From contig CAZXXS010000059.1 of the NCBI GenBank assembly GCA_964644845.1, positions 1 through 20,154 on the forward strand: DNA of 20,154 nt. Direction: 5' to 3'. The stretch's first letter is position 1, and each line of letters opens with the position of its first letter. Shown piece after piece: positions 1 through 8,550 of the stretch. This DNA is from Geothermovivens sp964644845 (GTDB lineage Bacteria; Zhuqueibacterota; Zhuqueibacteria; Oleimicrobiales; Geothermoviventaceae). Below the pieces are notes generated by a model, which saw nothing but the letters and a program-made list of their open reading frames with translations, did no database searches and had not been told where the DNA came from. The position numbers were made by a program, and so were the translations under genes.

Positions 1-87
1 GTGCGGTAGAGCAGCGTGGCCTGCGGCGGTGCAAGCCTGGAGAAAGTGTGTAGCAGTGTGGTGTACCAGCTGGCGAGACCCGACAAA

Positions 88-138
88 CCTGGCCCGCAGC
101 GCGAAAATGGTTGGAACAGTTCACGTCCTGGCCCGCAG
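88..138. repeat. 12-bp direct repeat pair in the lacZ leader
   Basis: CCTGGCCCGCAG occurs identically at 88-99 and 127-138, 39 bases apart start to start. The flanking bases do not match. A pair of sites ahead of a catabolic gene could be an operator, but this is inference from position alone. Confidence 0.4.
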
Positions 139-181
139 GGGCCTTTCAGCGGTTGTGCCCTCCGGAGGGACGCGGTTCTGA

Positions 182-207
182 TGCGCTGTGCCGGCTGGCA
201 CGGCGCG
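182..207 (+). promoter_or_regulatory. Strong hairpin in the lacZ leader
   Basis: Bases 182-192 can pair with 197-207 (9 Watson-Crick pairs and 2 G·U) around the loop GGCT. The core is GTGCC-GGCT-GGCAC. It ends 53 bases before the ATG at 261. There is no following U-run, so it looks like a leader structure rather than a terminator. Confidence 0.45.
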
Positions 208-260
208 GGCCGGTGGAGAGGCCGCTTGAGCGGATTGGAAAAAACGCGAGGGAAAGCGCG

Positions 261-3200
261 ATGATTTCTACGTCTCACGGATCATTCCTCACAGGTGTGT
301 TGTCGGTAGCGGTTTTGGTGCTGCTTGTGGTTTCGCTGGGGCGGCTTGCTGTCGCGCAGGCGGACGCACCCGATTGGGAAAACCCTGAAGTTTTTGGCAT
401 CAACAAGGAGCCGCCTCACGCCACACTGATGCCCTACGCGACGCTCGATCAAGCCCTGCGTGCCGAGCGAGAGGCTTCCCCTTTCTACCAGTCATTGAAC
501 GGAACCTGGAAGTTCCACTGGGTTCGTACGCCGGAAGAACGTCCTGTGAACTTCTACAAGCCTGACTTTGACGTCACCTCCTGGGACGAAATCCCCGTTC
601 CGAGCAACTGGCAGATGCTCGGCTACGGCAGACCGATTTACACCAACGTACGCTACCCGTTCCCAAAGAATCCGCCTTACATCGATCACAGCGACAATCC
701 GGTGGGTTCGTACCGCAGGAAGTTCACCGTGCCCTCGGATTGGGCTGGCCGCCAGGTGTTCATCCACTTTGACGGGGTGGAATCCGCTTTTTACATCTGG
801 ATCAACGGACAGAAGGTCGGCTACAGTCAAGGAAGTCGTACCCCTGCTGAGTTCAACATCACGCACTACTTGAAACCGGGTCCGAATTTGCTGGCGGTAG
901 AAGTGTACCGGTGGTCCGACGGCTCTTACCTGGAGGATCAGGATTTCTGGCGGCTGAGCGGCATCTTTCGGAATGTCTACCTGTTTGCAGCTCCGTCTGT
1001 GCACATCCGGGATTTTGAGTTTGTGCCAGATTTGGACGCTGAGTACCGGGACGCAACGCTACACGTCACAGCCAGGGTCAAGAATTACGGTGAGCAGGCT
1101 GCTGAACACGTCAGGGTAGAGGTGTCGCTGTACGGTCCGGACGGGCGGCTGGTCGGGAAAGACCCTCTGCTGAGCAACAGCACAGCCCTGATTGCCCCTG
1201 GTGGCGAAAGTGTGCTTCCGATGAAAACGCTGGTTGAGAATCCCGCCAAGTGGACAGCTGAAACACCGAATCTCTACACCGCCGTTCTGCGGCTGCTGGA
1301 TGCGGAAGGAAACACACTGGAGTACCTGTCGACACGAATCGGTTTTCGGAAGGTAGAGGTCAGGGGGGGCCAACTCCTGGTGAACGGCAAGCCGATTTAC
1401 ATCAAGGGTGTTAACCGGCACGAACACGATCCAGACACAGGCCACTACGTTACTGTGGAGTCGATGATTCGAGACATCAAACTGATGAAGCAGTTCAACA
1501 TCAACACTGTGCGGACCAGTCACTACCCGGACGACCCACACTGGTACGACCTCTGCGATCAGTTCGGCATCTACCTGTTCGACGAGGCGAACATTGAAAG
1601 CCACGGGATGGGTTACGACCCGCATGAGACGCTGGCGAATCGGCCGGAATGGGAAGCGGCTCATTTCGACCGCATGCGTCGGATGATCGAGAGGGACAAA
1701 AACCACCCTTCGGTGATCATCTGGTCGATGGGGAACGAAGCCGGCGACGGTACGACGTTTGAGGCGATGAGTGATTGGGTACACCATCGTGATCCATCTC
1801 GCCCGGTTCACTACGAACGGGCTCAGCTTCGACAGCACGTTGACATTGTTTCCTGGATGTACCCTCCGCTGCACAGGCTCATCGAATACGCCGAAACACA
1901 CAGCGACCGCCCGCTGATCATGTGTGAGTACGCACACGCCATGGGCAACGCGGTAGGAAACCTGCGCGAGTACTGGGATGTGATCAAAGCTTACCCCGTG
2001 CTTCAGGGGGGGAACATTTGGGATTGGGTTGACCAGGGGCTCCGCAAGAAGGACGATCAGGGGCGCGAATTTTGGGCATACGGAGGCGACTACGGCGACG
2101 AACCCAACGACGGGAACTTCTGCATCAACGGTCTGGTGCTTCCCGACAGACAGGTAACGCCCAAGCTGTGGGAGGTAAGAAGCGTCTACCAGAATGTTGA
2201 CTTCGAGCCGGTGGACATTTTCGAAGGCAAGATTCGCCTTCGAAACGGTTACTTTTTTACAAATCTCGCGGGTTTTGTGGTGCAGTGGCAGTTGCTCGAA
2301 GATGGTAAAGTCATCCAGCGTGGCAAGTTTGCCGCCCCGGACACGCCACCAGGAGCGTCGACGGTGGTGACGGTGCCGTTCGAAAAACCTGAGCTCCAGG
2401 CCGGCGCCGAGTACTGGCTTCGCGTGGGTTTAGCCCTTCCGGAAGCGACCCTGTGGGCCGAGGCCGGGCATGAGGTGGCGTGGGAACAGTTCAGGATCCC
2501 TTACACCGTTGCGGCCCCTCCGGCCGTCGCGGTGGATTCGTTGCCAAGCCTCGATCTCATCGAAGACGAAGGCGCGATTCGGTTGACGACGCCGAACTTC
2601 AAAGTGATCTTTGACAAGAAGACAGGGCGCATCACCTCGCTTGTGTACGGCGCCCAGACCGTGATTGGCCCACAGGAGGAGGGCATCGTTGGACCCGAAC
2701 TCGACGCGTTTCGTGCGCCAACGGACAACAACATGCGCAGACTTGCGCCGAAGTGGTATGAGGCTGGGCTGAACAAACTGAACCGTGAGGTTCGGGACGT
2801 GCAGGCCCAGCGGATCAGCCCTCAGGCTGTCGAGGTGAGCGCCGTTGTTCACTACCTGGCGCAGCAGAACGCCGGATTTGATCATCGGGCGGTGTACACT
2901 GTGTACGGGAACGGATGGATTCACGTGGCCAACGAAATCCAGCCGATCGGGAAGTTGCCCGTGTTGCCAAAGCTGGGCGTGCGAATGACGGTTGCCAGCC
3001 CGTACGAGGAGCTGACGTGGTACGGACGCGGTCCCTTTGAGAACTACCCCGACCGGAAGACGGCTGCAGCGATCGCGCTCTGGCGCAGCACCGTGAGCGA
3101 GCAGGTGGTGCCGTACGTGCGCCCCCAAGAAACCGGCAACCACGAAGATGTTCAGTGGCTGGCTCTGACCAACAAAGACGGCAGCGGCATCCTGATCGTT

Positions 3201-3476
3201 GGTGACAGCCCCCTGTCTTTCTCCGCCTTGCACTACACGGCCAACGACCTTGACAAGGCAAATCACATCAACGAGTTAGCCCCACGGAAGAACGTGGTGG
3301 TTTGTCTCGACGCGCACGTTCTTGGGCTTGGTAACGGAAGCTGTGGGCCAGGAGTGCTGGACCGCTACCTGCTCGAGCCGCAGCCGGTGTCTTTTGGTTT
3401 CACGTTGCGTCCCTACGAACCCGGAATGGGGGACGTTCGGCGTGTGGCCAGGTTGCGCCTGGCGCCGGGAGAGTAG
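261..3476 (+). CDS. lacZ: Exported beta-galactosidase, GH2 (LacZ type)
   Basis: This is a 1071-residue glycoside hydrolase family 2 protein that hydrolyses terminal beta-galactosides. Seen: a Sec-type signal (hydrophobic stretch about 9-27, AQA cleavage near residue 34), then the LacZ sugar-binding and sandwich domains, a TIM barrel at about 385-670 and a Bgal small-chain domain from about 790. The acid/base is E493 in WSMGNEAGDG, the nucleophile E556 in MCEYAHAMGN. The magnesium-site pair E446 and H448 sits in NIESHGM, and GVNRHEH and RTSHYP are conserved. Length matches LacZ (1023 in E. coli) plus a leader. I chose ATG 261 over the upstream in-frame ATG 111 because it has a ribosome site (GAGGGAAAG) and starts exactly at the signal peptide. 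Export is unlike cytoplasmic E. coli LacZ and suggests a periplasmic role on polysaccharide fragments. The natural substrate is not proven. Confidence 0.95.
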   Translation: MISTSHGSFLTGVLSVAVLVLLVVSLGRLAVAQADAPDWENPEVFGINKEPPHATLMPYATLDQALRAEREASPFYQSLNGTWKFHWVRTPEERPVNFYKPDFDVTSWDEIPVPSNWQMLGYGRPIYTNVRYPFPKNPPYIDHSDNPVGSYRRKFTVPSDWAGRQVFIHFDGVESAFYIWINGQKVGYSQGSRTPAEFNITHYLKPGPNLLAVEVYRWSDGSYLEDQDFWRLSGIFRNVYLFAAPSVHIRDFEFVPDLDAEYRDATLHVTARVKNYGEQAAEHVRVEVSLYGPDGRLVGKDPLLSNSTALIAPGGESVLPMKTLVENPAKWTAETPNLYTAVLRLLDAEGNTLEYLSTRIGFRKVEVRGGQLLVNGKPIYIKGVNRHEHDPDTGHYVTVESMIRDIKLMKQFNINTVRTSHYPDDPHWYDLCDQFGIYLFDEANIESHGMGYDPHETLANRPEWEAAHFDRMRRMIERDKNHPSVIIWSMGNEAGDGTTFEAMSDWVHHRDPSRPVHYERAQLRQHVDIVSWMYPPLHRLIEYAETHSDRPLIMCEYAHAMGNAVGNLREYWDVIKAYPVLQGGNIWDWVDQGLRKKDDQGREFWAYGGDYGDEPNDGNFCINGLVLPDRQVTPKLWEVRSVYQNVDFEPVDIFEGKIRLRNGYFFTNLAGFVVQWQLLEDGKVIQRGKFAAPDTPPGASTVVTVPFEKPELQAGAEYWLRVGLALPEATLWAEAGHEVAWEQFRIPYTVAAPPAVAVDSLPSLDLIEDEGAIRLTTPNFKVIFDKKTGRITSLVYGAQTVIGPQEEGIVGPELDAFRAPTDNNMRRLAPKWYEAGLNKLNREVRDVQAQRISPQAVEVSAVVHYLAQQNAGFDHRAVYTVYGNGWIHVANEIQPIGKLPVLPKLGVRMTVASPYEELTWYGRGPFENYPDRKTAAAIALWRSTVSEQVVPYVRPQETGNHEDVQWLALTNKDGSGILIVGDSPLSFSALHYTANDLDKANHINELAPRKNVVVCLDAHVLGLGNGSCGPGVLDRYLLEPQPVSFGFTLRPYEPGMGDVRRVARLRLAPGE

Positions 3477-3597
3477 GTTGGGCGGAAGCCCGTTGAGAAC
3501 GGCAGTTTCAGGGCAGATGCGGGCTCCGAAAGTGCTGTTGTCGACCGCGAGGCGTGTGTTTCTTGGCTGAGGGACCTGGAGGCGATTTCGAGAGCCG

Positions 3598-3619
3598 CGT
3601 GCCGTCCATCAACGGCACG
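3598..3619 (+). terminator. Perfect 8-bp hairpin in the lacZ-sulfatase gap
   Basis: CGTGCCGT (3598-3605) pairs perfectly with ACGGCACG (3612-3619) around the loop CCATCA. It lies 121 bases after the lacZ stop and 109 before the next start. No U-run follows, so classical intrinsic termination is doubtful. A Rho-related, processing or leader role is equally possible. I see nothing else in the 252-base gap. Confidence 0.35.
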
Positions 3620-3728
3620 GGGAGCGTTCCACCGTGAGAGGCACGTAGATTTGGGGCTCGTGGGATCTTAGGGCCCGGGCCTTTGCGGTCAGGGGGCGGT
3701 CCCAACCGAGACGCTGGAGGTAGAGAAA

Positions 3729-5246
3729 ATGCAGCCTAAGAAATTGGTGGAGACAAGAGGGGGAACGTACTCGCGGCGGCAATTTGTGAAGACCTCCGCA
3801 GAGGCTCTTGCTCTGGCGGGGCTAAGCACGGTGTGGCCCATTACCACGCGGGATGATCGCCCGAACGTCGTGCTGATCATCACGGACGAACACAACGGGG
3901 GTGTGCTGAGCGCCGCAGGTGACACTTTGGCTCGAACTCCCGTGCTGGATGCGCTGGCGGACCAGGGCGTGCTGTTTACGGACCACTACTGCAACTCACC
4001 TCTGTGTGTCCCCTCGCGGTTGTCGTTCATCAGCGGCAAATACATTTCCCGGATCGGCGCCTGGAGTAACACATGCTGGCTCCCGAGCGCGGACTACCCA
4101 ACACTTCCCCGGATGCTCGCCAGAGTGGGCTACGAGAGTTTTCTCTGTGGCAAGATGCATTTCGACCGCACGCGTCGTTACGGCTTCACCGAAATCTGGA
4201 AGAGCCCTTTGAATCAGCATCACAAGACAGGTAAGGGTAAACGGCGCGATCCAGACAACCTGAAGCCGAAGCCCGGAATTTCGGAACGTTTCAAAGACTT
4301 TCGCACGGGTACGAAGTCCCGTGTGCTCGAGCACGACCGCGAGACCACCCGCTGGGCGGTGGATTTTCTCGCCAAACGCAGGAGACGCGACGGCCCATTT
4401 TTCCTTGTGATCGGCTACCTCGCTCCTCATTTCCCGCTCATCGTTCCACAGGGCTACTGGAGCCACTTTGCCGGAAAAATACCCCTGCCAACGATCCCTC
4501 CGGGACATCTGGACGCTCAGCCGTTGAATTACAAGCATTTGCGCATTGCCTTCAACGTTGAAGACGCGCCGGTTGAAATCGTTCGTCGGGGGCGTGAGTT
4601 GTACTACGGGCTGACGGAATGGGTAGACACAGAAATCGGTAAGGTGCTGGATGCCTTGCGGCGAAGCGATGTGGGGCGCAACACGGTTGTTGTGTACACG
4701 GCGGACCACGGCGAGAACATGGGTGAACACGGCTTGTGGTGGAAGAATTGCATGTACCAGCATGCCGCGCACGTACCCCTGATTGTCTCCTTCCCGGAGC
4801 GCTGGAGGGGCGGGCAGATTCGTCGTGGCGCCTGCTCGCTTGTGGATGTGGCGAGCACGGTAGCTGATCTGGCGCACGCCCCGGTTCCCGAGGACTGGGA
4901 CGGGGAGTCGCTCCTTCCGTGGCTCGATGATCCCTCTGTCGGCTGGAAAGCGACGGCGCTCAGCGAGTACTACGGACACAACATCGCCTCCGGCTTTGTG
5001 ATGTTTCGCCGAAGCCATTACAAGTACGTCTACCACACGCCGCCGGACGCGCACCACCCGGCGCAGCGGGAACTGTACGATCTTTCTCGGGATCCGGGGG
5101 AGTTTAGAAATCTGGCGGACGAACCGGCTTACAGGGATGTTGTGGAGGCTTTGCACAGCAGAATGCTTCGCGAACTTGGCGAACATCCGGACGAAACTGA
5201 ACGGCGGTGTCGGCGAGACTACGCCCGAGGCTACGGTCGGGACTGA
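3729..5246 (+). CDS. Tat-exported sulfatase 1 (formylglycine type)
   Basis: A 505-residue sulfatase of the alkaline-phosphatase fold that would hydrolyse sulfate esters outside the cytoplasm. Seen: twin-arginine signal SRRQFVK at residues 15-21; metal-binding D53 in IITDEHN; the formylglycine motif C93-V-P-S-R, where C93 is the residue to be oxidised; GKMHFD around 143-148; and the second metal motif TADHGENMGEHGLW. The C-terminus has the usual LYDLSRDPGEFRNLAD tail. TDEHN in place of the more usual DDxG resembles choline-sulfatase and glycan-sulfatase relatives, so the substrate cannot be fixed. Start: ATG 3729 with GGAGG 8 bases upstream. It is followed after 100 bases by the DUF362 gene in the same direction, probably co-transcribed. 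A Tat signal fits a protein that is modified and folded before export. Confidence 0.92.
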   Translation: MQPKKLVETRGGTYSRRQFVKTSAEALALAGLSTVWPITTRDDRPNVVLIITDEHNGGVLSAAGDTLARTPVLDALADQGVLFTDHYCNSPLCVPSRLSFISGKYISRIGAWSNTCWLPSADYPTLPRMLARVGYESFLCGKMHFDRTRRYGFTEIWKSPLNQHHKTGKGKRRDPDNLKPKPGISERFKDFRTGTKSRVLEHDRETTRWAVDFLAKRRRRDGPFFLVIGYLAPHFPLIVPQGYWSHFAGKIPLPTIPPGHLDAQPLNYKHLRIAFNVEDAPVEIVRRGRELYYGLTEWVDTEIGKVLDALRRSDVGRNTVVVYTADHGENMGEHGLWWKNCMYQHAAHVPLIVSFPERWRGGQIRRGACSLVDVASTVADLAHAPVPEDWDGESLLPWLDDPSVGWKATALSEYYGHNIASGFVMFRRSHYKYVYHTPPDAHHPAQRELYDLSRDPGEFRNLADEPAYRDVVEALHSRMLRELGEHPDETERRCRRDYARGYGRD

Positions 5247-5277
5247 GCGGAGGTGTGGCCTAACCGAACTCCGCAAT

Positions 5278-5293
5278 GCGTGGTTTCCCACGC
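5278..5293 (+). terminator. Perfect 6-bp hairpin between sulfatase 1 and the DUF362 gene
   Basis: GCGTGG (5278-5283) and CCACGC (5288-5293) pair around the tetraloop TTTC, 31 bases after the sulfatase stop. There is no U-run. It could be an mRNA-stabilising or processing hairpin, since the next gene starts only 53 bases later. Confidence 0.3.
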
Positions 5294-5346
5294 CAACAAG
5301 CCTTGAAAATGGAGACTGAGGTGCCAAGGACAAGGGAGCGCGAACG

Positions 5347-6366
5347 GTGAACAGCGACAGTAGATGGACTCGAAGGGATTTTCTGAAAGCTTCGGTTGCG
5401 GCGGCGGCCACGACTTCACTGTGGCCCGCGCTGGTGTCGGCCAAGGATGCCTCACAACCTGGTCGCGGCCTGGTCGTGTGGGTGAGGCACCGCAACGTGA
5501 TGGACGACAACGGCAACGTCGACGTCGGCATCCTGGCAGAGATGATCGATCGCGCTGTGTGTGACTTGAGCGGGGAAAAAGAACCTCGGGATGCCTGGGC
5601 CCATTTCGTCAAGCCAACGGACACGGTGGGCGTGAAAGTGAACACGCTTGGTCTCAAGCACGTTCGGAAAAGCAGTCTGGTGGCGCATTTCCGCGCCGTT
5701 GGGGATGTTGTGGCGAAACGGGTTGCCGAAATTGTAGGGCAGCCTGAGAAAGTGACGATTTGGGATCGCTACGACCGGGAGCTCAAGGCCGCGGGCTTTG
5801 AGATCAACAGGAATGGAAAAGGTGTACAGTGTTTCGGTTGGAAAAAGAGGATTGGGGCAAGCGACAAAGAGTACCGCGTTGGCACCAAAAAGACGCGTTT
5901 TTCGCGGATCCTTGACGAGGACGTTTCGGCGCTGATCAACGTCCCGGTGCCCAAAACGCACCGCATCGCGGGAATTACGGGGGCACTCAAGAACCACTAC
6001 GGCTCGATCGTGAATCCGCGGGACTTCCACGGGAACGGCTGTACGGAGCCTGGTATTCCCGAGTTGAACGCCTTGCCTCCGATCAGGGAGAAGACCCGGC
6101 TCATCCTGGTGGATGCACTGTGGACGGTCATCGAAGGAGGCCCCGGTTGGAACCGTGAGGCGATGCGGCCGACGCGGTCGGTGCTGGTGAGCACGGATCC
6201 CGTAGCGGTAGACCGCGTGCTGCTGAAGATCATCGACGACGCCAGGCGAGCTGAGGGCTTGCCGCCAAGGGAGCCTTTTGTGCGGTTTTTGGCTTTAGCT
6301 GAGAAACAGGGGCTTGGTGTCGCCGACCTGGGAAGGATTAAGATTGTCAAAATCGAATTGGGTTAA
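5347..6366 (+). CDS. Tat-exported DUF362 domain protein
   Basis: A 339-residue protein with twin-arginine signal TRRDFLK at residues 8-14 and an alanine-rich h-region. The rest matches the DUF362 family: DTVGVKVN near 97-104, NVPVPKTHRIAGITGALKNH, and the C-terminal VLVSTDPVAVDRV block. The enzymatic function of DUF362 is not established; some members carry ferredoxin domains, but no CxxCxxC cluster motif is present here. Start: GTG 5347 with AGGGAG 8 bases upstream. No in-frame ATG gives the complete Tat signal. It lies between two Tat-exported sulfatases, 100 bases after the first and 60 before the second start, so an operon and a shared periplasmic process are likely. A role in sulfatase-linked glycan processing is inference only. 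Confidence 0.85.
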   Translation: MNSDSRWTRRDFLKASVAAAATTSLWPALVSAKDASQPGRGLVVWVRHRNVMDDNGNVDVGILAEMIDRAVCDLSGEKEPRDAWAHFVKPTDTVGVKVNTLGLKHVRKSSLVAHFRAVGDVVAKRVAEIVGQPEKVTIWDRYDRELKAAGFEINRNGKGVQCFGWKKRIGASDKEYRVGTKKTRFSRILDEDVSALINVPVPKTHRIAGITGALKNHYGSIVNPRDFHGNGCTEPGIPELNALPPIREKTRLILVDALWTVIEGGPGWNREAMRPTRSVLVSTDPVAVDRVLLKIIDDARRAEGLPPREPFVRFLALAEKQGLGVADLGRIKIVKIELG

Positions 6367-6426
6367 GGTCTCGCGCTGCGTTTGTTTGCCGGTGGTGGCA
6401 ACTGTTGGCTGCAGAGGAAACAGGCC

Positions 6427-8049
6427 ATGTCGGACGCAACTCGAAGGGAATTCTTGAAAACCGGTGCCATTTTGACTGCCGGTTTCGCGCTCGGATTGAA
6501 GCCGTCGGCGAACATTTCCGCTGACCGCCCCAACATTGTTCTGATCATGGCCGACGACATGGGCTACTCCGACATCGGCTGCTACGGGTCGGAGATTCGC
6601 ACGCCAAACCTGGATCGCCTGGCCTCGGGTGGCCTCAGGTTCACGCAATTCTACAACGCGGCCCGGTGTTGTCCGACAAGGGCGTCTCTGCTGACCGGCC
6701 TCTACCCGCATCAGGCCGGCATTGGCTACATGATTCGCGACCTGGGCTACCCCGCCTACCAGGGGTACCTGAACGATCGTTGCTTAACCCTGGCCGAAGC
6801 TTTGAAACCGGCTGGCTACCTCACGCTGATGTCTGGAAAATGGCACGTGGGCGAAAAACGCCCGCACTGGCCAACCGACAGAGGCTTTGACCACTACTTC
6901 GGCTTGATCAGTGGCGCGGCGAACTATTTCGACATCACCAAGACCAAGGCTCCGGGCGTCAAACGTACAATGGCAATCGACGACAAACCGTTCGTGCCGA
7001 AGCCCGGCAAGTTTTACATGACCGACGCCATCACGGAAAATGCCGTTCGTTTCATCCATCGGGCGGCGAGCGGCGCCAGGCCTTTCTTCCTGTACGTGGC
7101 GTACACCGCACCCCACTGGCCGCTTCACGCGTGGCCTGAAGACATTGCCAGGTACCGCGGTAGGTACGATCTCGGCTGGGACGAGCTGCGCCGACAACGG
7201 CACGAGCGCATGCTCCAGATGGGGATTGTTCCAGGGAAATGGCAGCTTTCACCAAGGGATCCACGTGCACACGCCTGGCAAGCCGAGACCGAGAAGCAAC
7301 TGATGAGTCTCAAGATGGCGGTCTACGCCGCCCAAATTGATCGCATGGATCAGGGCATCGGGCGGATTCTGGATGCGCTGGAGGAAACCGAGACTTTTGA
7401 AAATACGCTGCTGCTTTTTCTCTCGGACAACGGAGGTTGCGCAGAGGGTGGGCCGAAAGGCTTTGATCGGCGCGGGAACGGTGTCCCTCCAGGTGGTGTC
7501 GATTCCTACATGAGCTACGGTCTCTGTTGGGCCAATGCCAGCAACACGCCCTTTCGGCGCTTCAAGCACTGGGTGCATGAGGGTGGGATTTCCACCCCAC
7601 TGATCGTGCACTGGCCGGCGGTGATCCGGCATGGTGGCGGGGTTGTCCGGGAAGTCGGGCACATCATCGACATCATGCCAACGCTGCTGGAGGTGGCCGG
7701 AGCCCGCTACCCGGAGGAACGAAATGGAAAGGAAACCCTTCCCCTGGAAGGCAAAAGCCTTGTCCCTCTTTTCACGGGTGGAACGTGGGAAGAACCTCGC
7801 TGGATTTTCTGGGAACACCAGGGTAACCGGGCTGTACGCCACGGCAGGTGGAAGCTCGTGGCTGGTCACAACGAACCCTGGGAATTGCACGACATGGAAG
7901 AAGATCGTACGGAAACTCAGAACGTTTCTGCCGACAAGCCCGCAGTTGTGAAGCAGCTTTCGGAGGCGTGGCAGGATTGGGCTGCCAGGGTGGGCGTACG
8001 GCCTTGGCCGGTGAAACCCGCCAGGGGAATGAAACCAGGACGAGGATGA
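6427..8049 (+). CDS. Tat-exported sulfatase 2 (arylsulfatase-like)
   Basis: A 540-residue formylglycine sulfatase. Seen: Tat signal TRREFLK at residues 5-11; metal ligands D43-D44 in IMADDMGYSDIGCYG; the modification motif C81-C82-P-T-R followed by ASLLTGLYPHQAG; SGKWHVGE; APHWPLHA; and LSDNGGCAEG. C81 is the expected formylglycine residue and its neighbour is also Cys. The C-terminal WELHDMEEDRTETQNV tail is typical of arylsulfatase A-like enzymes. A TTG 45 bases upstream could extend the frame, but ATG 6427 has GAGGAAA about 6 bases upstream and places the Tat motif at the usual distance. The start follows the DUF362 stop by 60 bases. The substrate is unknown; a sulfated glycan is the best guess from the neighbours. 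Confidence 0.93.
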   Translation: MSDATRREFLKTGAILTAGFALGLKPSANISADRPNIVLIMADDMGYSDIGCYGSEIRTPNLDRLASGGLRFTQFYNAARCCPTRASLLTGLYPHQAGIGYMIRDLGYPAYQGYLNDRCLTLAEALKPAGYLTLMSGKWHVGEKRPHWPTDRGFDHYFGLISGAANYFDITKTKAPGVKRTMAIDDKPFVPKPGKFYMTDAITENAVRFIHRAASGARPFFLYVAYTAPHWPLHAWPEDIARYRGRYDLGWDELRRQRHERMLQMGIVPGKWQLSPRDPRAHAWQAETEKQLMSLKMAVYAAQIDRMDQGIGRILDALEETETFENTLLLFLSDNGGCAEGGPKGFDRRGNGVPPGGVDSYMSYGLCWANASNTPFRRFKHWVHEGGISTPLIVHWPAVIRHGGGVVREVGHIIDIMPTLLEVAGARYPEERNGKETLPLEGKSLVPLFTGGTWEEPRWIFWEHQGNRAVRHGRWKLVAGHNEPWELHDMEEDRTETQNVSADKPAVVKQLSEAWQDWAARVGVRPWPVKPARGMKPGRG

Positions 8050-8075
8050 GAAACGCCAAGGCAGGCGAAACTGTT

Positions 8076-8115
8076 GAGAGTGTCCCTGCATTCGAGAGAG
8101 TGTCCTGCGCTTCGA
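8076..8115. repeat. Two abutting 20-bp direct repeats
   Basis: Copies at 8076-8095 and 8096-8115 share the arms GAGAGTGTCC and TTCGA. The five bases between the arms differ (CTGCA versus TGCGC), giving 15 of 20 identical. The spacing of exactly 20 bases, close to two helical turns, is what a DNA-binding protein operator would show. No binding has been shown. Confidence 0.45.
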
Positions 8116-8380
8116 TGGACATGCAAGAATGGCACGGCTGCGAGGGGTCGGCGCGTTTGACTCGCTGGCCTTGGCCTTGACATTGAGGTTGGGCCAGAGG
8201 TTCAACGACAGCGCGGTGGTCCGTTTCGTTCCCACTCTTTGTTGCTTACCGCTGGTGTAGGCTGTGGTTTCGGAGCGTTTGGGCTGGCGAGTCGCCCTGG
8301 AGAGCAATTGGCAGGCTGAGAAACTCGGTAGTGCTTCGTAAATGGATCCACGGTGAAACGTTTCCATTCATGCACGACTA

Positions 8381-8402
8381 CTTCCGCTGAAAAAACCGGA
8401 AG
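8381..8402 (+). promoter_or_regulatory. 6-bp hairpin with A-rich loop
   Basis: CTTCCG (8381-8386) and CGGAAG (8397-8402) pair around the A-rich loop CTGAAAAAAC. It is about 150 bases upstream of the potassium-channel start. The role is unknown, and the stem is short enough to be chance. Confidence 0.2.
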
Positions 8403-8550
8403 CAGTGACGGCATTTTCTTGCCCGTTTCGCGGGGACCGTCTTGAAGATTGAGTCGACCAGGGGGACAGAATGCTCAGAGATTGTCACAAGTGTACGGCA
8501 TGTAGTTGGACCGAGCGGGTAAGCGGCCCGGAACTTGGGAGGTGCCGCGG

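Larger units (their letters stand above)
1..260. other. Non-coding leader upstream of the beta-galactosidase
   Basis: I see no convincing gene here. Open frames that cross it have no ribosome site and no recognisable protein content. It holds a 12-base direct repeat and a strong hairpin (listed separately), and ends in the ribosome site GAGGGAAAG just before the ATG at 261. No TATAAT-like promoter is visible. Confidence 0.6.
8050..8550. other. 501-base gap without a supported gene
   Basis: No reading frame here has protein character. A 44-codon frame from ATG 8046 overlaps the sulfatase stop, but nothing supports it. The gap contains a tandem 20-bp repeat (8076-8115), a hairpin (8381-8402) and a −35-like TTGACA at 8177-8182 with no matching −10. 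It separates the sulfatase block from the ion-transport block, so it should hold the promoter of the latter. Confidence 0.5.

Noticed and set aside
111..260. Upstream ATG extension of the galactosidase
   Set aside because: It would place 50 polar residues before an obvious signal peptide, and the ATG at 261 has a ribosome site.
3996..5657. 553-codon open frame on the − strand across sulfatase 1 and the DUF362 gene
   Set aside because: It is antisense to two clear genes and has no family features. Long antisense frames are expected here because avoidance of TAT/ATA and high GC remove stop codons.
8046..8180. 44-codon frame overlapping the sulfatase 2 stop
   Set aside because: An ATGA overlap and AGGA upstream allow coupling, but the sequence has no recognisable features and runs across the tandem repeat. 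Left unannotated.
8177..8182. TTGACA −35 box
   Set aside because: No acceptable −10 element lies 16-18 bases downstream, so it is probably chance.
7249..8367. 372-codon − strand frame
   Set aside because: It is a shadow of sulfatase 2, and its extension into the gap shows no domain or ribosome site.
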